The translations under genes were made by a program, and so were the position numbers. 35,820 nt of DNA from an uncultured Erwinia sp. (lineage in GTDB: Bacteria > Pseudomonadota > Gammaproteobacteria > Enterobacterales > Enterobacteriaceae). The stretch lies in the NCBI GenBank assembly GCA_946221915.1, contig CAMIKG010000049.1:1-35820 (forward strand), in the 5' to 3' direction. The stretch's first letter is position 1. Each line of letters starts with the position of its first letter. The notes below the pieces were generated by a model, which saw only the letters and a list, made by a program, of their open reading frames with translations, was not told where the DNA came from and did not search any database. Shown here piece by piece: positions 31,515 to 35,820 of this stretch.

Positions 31515-31538
31515 AAAAAAAGCCCGCATGATGCGGGC
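31515..31538 (-). terminator. Rho-independent terminator of guaA
   Basis: On the minus strand the stem GCCCGCA-TCA-TGCGGGC (31522-31538) is followed directly by seven T (31515-31521). It lies 31 bases past the guaA stop and resembles the E. coli guaA terminator. Confidence 0.88.
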
Positions 31539-31568
31539 ATTGAAATAATTAAGAACGTGGCAGCCAGA

Positions 31569-33146
31569 TTATTCCCACTCAATCGTCGCAGGCGGCTTAC
31601 CGGAGATATCATAAACCACACGGGAAATACCGTTGATTTCATTGATAATACGGTTAGACACACGTCCAAGGAAATCATATGGCAAGTGCGCCCAGTGCGC
31701 GGTCATAAAGTCGATGGTTTCTACCGCACGCAGTGAAACAACCCAGTCATACTTACGGCCATCACCCATCACGCCTACCGAACGCACCGGCAGGAACACG
31801 GTAAACGCCTGGCTGACTTTGTTGTAGAGATCCGCTTTATGCAACTCTTCGATAAAGATGGCATCAGCACGACGCAGCAGGTCGCAGTACTCTTTCTTCA
31901 CTTCGCCCAGCACACGCACACCCAGGCCCGGGCCCGGGAACGGATGACGGAACAGCATGCTGTGTGGCAGACCCAGTTCCAGACCGATCTTACGCACTTC
32001 GTCTTTGAACAGCTCTTTCAGCGGTTCAACCAGGCCCATCTTCATCTCTTTCGGCAGGCCACCGACGTTATGGTGTGACTTAATCACATGCGCTTTACCG
32101 GTCGCAGAGGCCGCAGACTCAATCACGTCAGGATAGATGGTGCCCTGCGCCAGCCATTTCACGTCAGTCAGTTTCAGTGCTTCTTCATCGAATACTTCAA
32201 CAAATACGCGGCCAATGGTTTTACGCTTGGCTTCTGGCTCATCAATGCCCGCCAGCGCGTCAAGGAAACGCGCTTCCGCTTCAACGTGAACAATGTTCAG
32301 GCCGAAGTGATCGCCAAACATCTCCATGACCTGCTGAGCTTCATTCAGACGCAGCAAACCGTTATCGACAAACACACAGGTCAGACGGTCACCAATCGCA
32401 CGGTGCAGCAGCATCGCGGTGACGGAAGAGTCAACGCCGCCAGACAGGCCGAGGATCACTTTATCTTCGCCAACCTGCACGCGCAGGCGTTCAACGGCAT
32501 CTTCAATAATTTTCGCTGGCGTCCACAGTGCTTCACACTGACAGATATCGCGCACGAAGCGTTCCAGCATGCGCAGGCCCTGACGGGTATGCGTCACTTC
32601 CGGGTGGAACTGCACGCCGTAGAAACGCTTCTCTTCGTTGGCCATAATAGCGAACGGACAGGTTTCGGTGCTGGCGACGGTAACGAAGTCAGACGGGATA
32701 GCCGTCACTTTATCGCCGTGGCTCATCCACACATCCAGCAGCGGCTTACCGGCATCGCTGATGGCATCTTCGATATCGCGGATCAATGCGCTGGCAGTTT
32801 TCACTTCCACCTGCGCATAGCCGAATTCACGTTCGGTAGAGCTTTCTACCTTACCGCCCAGCTGCATCGCCATGGTCTGCATGCCATAGCACACGCCCAG
32901 AACCGGCACACCGGCGTTAAACACATATTCCGGCGCACGCGGGCTGTTCAGCTCAGTGGTGCTTTCCGGACCACCGGAAAGGATGATCCCGCTTGGATTA
33001 AATTCACGGATTTGCGCTTCGGTCACGTCCCACGCCCAGAGTTCGCAATACACGCCCAGTTCACGCACGCGACGCGCCACCAGCTGAGTGTATTGAGAAC
33101 CGAAATCGAGGATCAGAATGCGATGTTTATGAATGTTTTCACTCAT
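31569..33146 (-). CDS. guaA: GMP synthase (glutamine-hydrolysing)
   Basis: Cytosolic enzyme, 525 aa, as in E. coli, making GMP from XMP, ATP and glutamine. The N-terminal glutamine amidotransferase has Cys86 in GVCYGMQ and the His/Glu pair in GVQFHPEVTHT near 180. The ATP-pyrophosphatase domain has the P-loop LGLSGGVDSSV near 232-242. The C-terminal dimerisation domain ends GKPPATIEWE, the conserved end of the enzyme. It lies downstream of guaB in the same direction, but 176 bp apart with a palindromic element between, more than the short gap I remember for E. coli. Confidence 0.97.
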   Translation of the reverse strand: MSENIHKHRILILDFGSQYTQLVARRVRELGVYCELWAWDVTEAQIREFNPSGIILSGGPESTTELNSPRAPEYVFNAGVPVLGVCYGMQTMAMQLGGKVESSTEREFGYAQVEVKTASALIRDIEDAISDAGKPLLDVWMSHGDKVTAIPSDFVTVASTETCPFAIMANEEKRFYGVQFHPEVTHTRQGLRMLERFVRDICQCEALWTPAKIIEDAVERLRVQVGEDKVILGLSGGVDSSVTAMLLHRAIGDRLTCVFVDNGLLRLNEAQQVMEMFGDHFGLNIVHVEAEARFLDALAGIDEPEAKRKTIGRVFVEVFDEEALKLTDVKWLAQGTIYPDVIESAASATGKAHVIKSHHNVGGLPKEMKMGLVEPLKELFKDEVRKIGLELGLPHSMLFRHPFPGPGLGVRVLGEVKKEYCDLLRRADAIFIEELHKADLYNKVSQAFTVFLPVRSVGVMGDGRKYDWVVSLRAVETIDFMTAHWAHLPYDFLGRVSNRIINEINGISRVVYDISGKPPATIEWE

Positions 33147-33197
33147 GGGTGGCGTTTTCCAGCAGCAAGAAAGAAGTTGTTAAAATAAAAATGGTGC

Positions 33198-33324
33198 AAT
33201 TCCAGTCGGCGAGAGCAAGCAGTTGCTTGCCGCCCGCAGCACAGCATGCGCAGTTGGCATTGAGCCAATGAGCAATGCGAGCAGCGGACGGTGAGCAAAT
33301 GCGCCGCTCGCAGCCCCTGGAATT
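33198..33324. repeat. 127-bp imperfect palindromic element between guaB and guaA
   Basis: The element begins AATTCCAG (33198-33205) and ends CTGGAATT (33317-33324), a perfect 8-bp terminal inverted repeat. Its exact centre (33261) is the centre of TTGGC-ATTGA-GCCAA. The arms also match: GTTGCTTGCCGCCCGCAGC on one side agrees at most positions with the reverse complement of the other side. Further local hairpins lie inside (GCAAGCA-GT-TGCTTGC). The right end overlaps the guaB stop codon. Size and symmetry recall ERIC-type intergenic repeats, but the sequence is not the ERIC I know. No other copy is seen in the window. Confidence 0.65.
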
Positions 33325-34789
33325 ATGAACCCATGCGGTAGTTTGGCGACTCTTTGGTGATCGTCACATCATGCACGTGGCTTTCAGAGATACCCGCTCC
33401 GCTGATGCGAACAAATTCCGCTTTGGTGCGCAGGGTATCGATAGTACCACAGCCGGTCAGGCCCATACAGGAGCGCAGGCCACCCATTTGCTGATGCACG
33501 ATCTCTTTCAGACGGCCTTTGTAAGCCACGCGTCCTTCGATACCTTCCGGCACCAGTTTGTCAGCGGCGTTATCGGTCTGGAAGTAACGGTCAGACGAGC
33601 CTTTGGACATCGCGCCCAGCGAGCCCATGCCACGGTAAGATTTGAATGAACGGCCCTGGTAGAGTTCGATTTCGCCCGGAGACTCTTCAGTACCCGCCAG
33701 CATCGAACCGACCATCACGCAGGATGCACCCGCAGCGATCGCTTTGGCGATATCACCGGAGAAACGGATGCCGCCATCAGCGATAACCGGAATACCGGTG
33801 CCTTCCAGCGCAGCAACTGCGTCGGAAATCGCGGTGATCTGCGGCACACCGACGCCAGTGACGATACGGGTGGTACAGATAGAGCCAGGACCGATACCCA
33901 CTTTCACCGCGCTCACACCGGCTTCGACCAGCGCCAGTGCGCCAGCACCCGTCGCCACGTTGCCGCCGACGATTTGCAGATCAGGATATTTCGCACGCGT
34001 GTCACGGATACGCTGCAGTACGCCTTCAGAGTGACCGTGTGAGGAGTCGATCAGCAGGACATCAACTCCCGCAGCAACCAGCGCATCAACGCGCTCTTCG
34101 TTACCGGCGCCAGCGCCTACCGCTGCGCCAACACGCAGACGGCCATGCTCATCTTTACAGGCGTTAGGTTTACGCTCTGCTTTCTGGAAATCTTTCACGG
34201 TGATCATACCCAGCAGATGGAAGCTGTCGTCCACCACCAGCGCTTTTTCGACGCGTTTTTCGTGCATTTTCTGCAGAACGATTTCGCGTGCTTCACCTTC
34301 TTTCACCGTCACCAGGCGCTCTTTCGGCGTCATCACCGCAGAAACCGGCTGGTTCAGATCGGTAACGAAGCGCACGTCACGACCGGTAATGATACCGACC
34401 AGTTCGTTGTCGCCGTTCACGACCGGGTAACCGGCAAAGCCGTTGCGTTCAGTCAGCGCCTGCACTTCACGCAGCGTGGTGGTTGGCAGTACGGTCTGTG
34501 GATCGGTGACCACACCGCTTTCGTGTTTCTTCACCTTGCGAACTTCTTCAACCTGGCGCTCGATGGACATATTCTTGTGAATAAAGCCCAGACCGCCTTC
34601 CTGAGCCAGCGCAATGGCCAGACCCGCTTCGGTTACGGTGTCCATAGCAGCGGACAGCATTGGGATGTTCAGACGGATGGATTTTGTCAGCTGAGTACTG
34701 AGATCTGCAGTGTTTGGCAGAACAGTGGAGTGGGCTGGAACGAGTAAAACGTCGTCAAATGTGAGTGCTTCTTTCGCGATTCTTAGCAT
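33323..34789 (-). CDS. guaB: IMP dehydrogenase
   Basis: Cytosolic enzyme of 488 aa, as in E. coli, oxidising IMP to XMP, the committed step of guanine nucleotide synthesis. The N-terminus reads LRIAKEALTFDDVLLVPAHS. A CBS pair is inserted at about 95-205. The catalytic cysteine lies in GIGPGSICTTRIV near 305, IMP-binding DGGIRFSGD near 338-346, and the mobile flap with YKGRLKEIVHQ near 413-423. The leader before the ATG is E. coli-like. A sigma-70 promoter with a PurR-like site lies upstream, and guaA follows. Confidence 0.97.
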   Translation of the reverse strand: MLRIAKEALTFDDVLLVPAHSTVLPNTADLSTQLTKSIRLNIPMLSAAMDTVTEAGLAIALAQEGGLGFIHKNMSIERQVEEVRKVKKHESGVVTDPQTVLPTTTLREVQALTERNGFAGYPVVNGDNELVGIITGRDVRFVTDLNQPVSAVMTPKERLVTVKEGEAREIVLQKMHEKRVEKALVVDDSFHLLGMITVKDFQKAERKPNACKDEHGRLRVGAAVGAGAGNEERVDALVAAGVDVLLIDSSHGHSEGVLQRIRDTRAKYPDLQIVGGNVATGAGALALVEAGVSAVKVGIGPGSICTTRIVTGVGVPQITAISDAVAALEGTGIPVIADGGIRFSGDIAKAIAAGASCVMVGSMLAGTEESPGEIELYQGRSFKSYRGMGSLGAMSKGSSDRYFQTDNAADKLVPEGIEGRVAYKGRLKEIVHQQMGGLRSCMGLTGCGTIDTLRTKAEFVRISGAGISESHVHDVTITKESPNYRMGS

Positions 34790-34841
34790 GGCAATATCTC
34801 AACCTGGGGGTGAATGAGAACAGATAAAATATTGCCGCGGC

Positions 34842-34870
34842 ATTATACAGGGCGTAATCGATTGCCTCCA
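34842..34870 (-). promoter_or_regulatory. guaB promoter
   Basis: On the minus strand a perfect TATAAT (34842-34847) lies 17 bases from TGGAGG (34865-34870). The stretch GATTACGCCCTGTATAATGC agrees closely with the E. coli guaB promoter as I remember it, and lies about 50 bases before the ATG. Confidence 0.75.
34852..34867 (-). promoter_or_regulatory. Possible PurR site in the guaB promoter
   Basis: AGGCAATCGATTACGC matches the PurR consensus (ACGCAAACGTTTGCGT) at 11 of 16 positions and lies between the -35 and -10 elements, where it would repress. The E. coli guaBA operon is PurR-controlled. Confidence 0.5.
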
Positions 34871-34959
34871 GCATTTTTTAAGAAAAATACTTGATCCCCT
34901 GTATCAGCCATGTAGTATCGACTAATTAACCCTCTGATTTAATATTTGATCTTCGTCAC

Positions 34960-35820
34960 ATGTCGCTACCGCCATCAGCCAATATTTTTACTGTAAGCCG
35001 CCTCAATACCACGGTGCGTCAGCTGCTGGAAATGGAGATGGGCCAAATCTGGCTCAGTGCGGAGATCTCAAACTTATCTCAGCCCTCTTCCGGTCACTGG
35101 TACTTCACGCTGAAAGATGCCAGCGCCCAGGTGCGCTGCGCGATGTTCCGCAACAGCAATCGCCGCGTCACCTTCCGGCCGCAAAATGGCCAGCAGGTGC
35201 TGGTGCGCGCCACCATCACCCTGTATGAACCCCGAGGTGATTACCAGCTGATTGCGGAAAGCATGCAACCTGCAGGCGATGGCCTGTTACAGCAGCAGTT
35301 TGAGCAACTGAAACAACAGCTGGCGGCGGAAGGGTTATTCGATCAGCAGTTTAAAAAACCGTTGCCAGACCCGGCGCGCCAGGTCGGTGTGATCACTTCT
35401 GCTACCGGCGCCGCGTTGCATGATGTGCTGCGCATTCTGCATCGCCGCGATCCTTCCCTGCCGGTGGTGATCTACCCTACCCCGGTTCAGGGGGCTGAAG
35501 CAACAGAGCGCATTGTGCGCGCCATTGAGCTGGCGAACCTGCGCAATGAGTGTGATGTGCTGATCGTTGGCCGCGGCGGCGGTTCGCTGGAAGATTTATG
35601 GAGTTTTAACGACGAGCGCGTCGCGCGCGCCATCTTCGCCAGCCGTATTCCGGTGGTCAGTGCGGTAGGACACGAAGTGGATGTCACCATAGCCGATTTT
35701 GTCGCCGACCTGCGTGCGCCAACGCCATCGGCGGCGGCAGAGCTGGTCAGCCGCAATCAGATCGAGCGGCTACGCCAGCTGCAGTCGCAGCAGCAGCGGC
35801 TGGAAATGGCGATGGATTAC
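34960..35820 (+). CDS. xseA: Exodeoxyribonuclease VII large subunit (partial, 3' end outside window)
   Basis: The first 287 codons are present and the frame is open to the window edge. The N-terminal OB-fold domain (about 1-100) contains TVSRLNTTVRQLLEMEMGQI and SGHWYFTLKDASAQVRCAMF. The catalytic core follows with VGVITSATGAALHD, DVLIVGRGGGSLEDLWSFND and VVSAVGHEVDVTIADFVADL. It matches E. coli XseA closely. With XseB it forms exonuclease VII, a single-strand nuclease of repair. The start at ATG 34960 fits E. coli, though no clear Shine-Dalgarno precedes it. It is divergent from guaB, as in E. coli. Confidence 0.95.
   Translation, partial: MSLPPSANIFTVSRLNTTVRQLLEMEMGQIWLSAEISNLSQPSSGHWYFTLKDASAQVRCAMFRNSNRRVTFRPQNGQQVLVRATITLYEPRGDYQLIAESMQPAGDGLLQQQFEQLKQQLAAEGLFDQQFKKPLPDPARQVGVITSATGAALHDVLRILHRRDPSLPVVIYPTPVQGAEATERIVRAIELANLRNECDVLIVGRGGGSLEDLWSFNDERVARAIFASRIPVVSAVGHEVDVTIADFVADLRAPTPSAAAELVSRNQIERLRQLQSQQQRLEMAMDY

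Noticed and set aside
32088..33188. 366-codon plus-strand open frame opposite guaA.
   Set aside because: It lies fully on the complement of the conserved guaA gene and its translation has the composition of a shadow frame.
33198..33324. Classical ERIC or REP element between guaB and guaA.
   Set aside because: Length is right for ERIC, but the conserved ERIC core sequences as I remember them are absent; described instead as an unassigned palindromic repeat.

Overview
The window is chromosomal DNA of a member of the Enterobacterales, most likely Erwiniaceae (Pantoea/Erwinia type). Ppk, Ppx, YfgF, YfgG, GuaA, GuaB and XseA are all very close to the Escherichia coli proteins as I remember them. 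Their order (ppk-ppx, yfgF/yfgG, guaA-guaB, xseA) follows the E. coli backbone, but accessory genes sit between the blocks. No tRNA, rRNA, CRISPR array, phage or transposase gene is visible.

Left block (1-11.9 kb): an overlapping operon pstC-pstA-pstB on the minus strand encodes the membrane and ATPase parts of a second-type phosphate importer. Both permeases carry large extra periplasmic domains, and no pstS or phoU is in view. It is divergent from ppk-ppx (polyphosphate synthesis and degradation), so phosphate uptake and polyphosphate storage genes share one 155-bp intergenic region. Next come tehB (tellurite methyltransferase), a convergent yfgF (MASE1-GGDEF-EAL cyclic-di-GMP phosphodiesterase) and the small membrane protein gene yfgG. 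A near-consensus FNR box lies between yfgF and yfgG.

Accessory block (about 12-31.5 kb, where E. coli has yfgH-yfgI): mgtE magnesium transporter; a DUF3750 exported protein; a Nudix protein with a degenerate box; an uncharacterised protein with a ParB/sulfiredoxin-like motif; a GlxA-type AraC regulator divergent from a hydrolase-azoR-YciI operon; a LysR regulator divergent from an Old Yellow Enzyme; sugE/gdx preceded by a recognisable guanidine-II (mini-ykkC) riboswitch and a good sigma-70 promoter; a DapA-family lyase/aldolase; a three-gene ABC importer of the ferric/sugar-phosphate binding-protein superfamily with an intercistronic hairpin; a Gate-domain membrane protein divergent from an SDR oxidoreductase; and a TetR regulator divergent from an operon of antibiotic-biosynthesis-type monooxygenase, glutaredoxin 2 and cupin, with a palindromic operator between them. 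Much of this block looks like small regulator-plus-enzyme modules for redox, electrophile or xenobiotic stress.

Right block (31.5-35.8 kb): guaB-guaA (GMP synthesis) on the minus strand, with a strong terminator after guaA and a 127-bp imperfect palindromic element between the two genes, then divergent xseA, cut by the window end. The best candidates for follow-up are the long-domain Pst system beside ppk-ppx, the guaB-guaA palindrome, the TetR/ABM-GrxB-cupin module, the ParB-like orphan, and the FNR and riboswitch regulatory sites.
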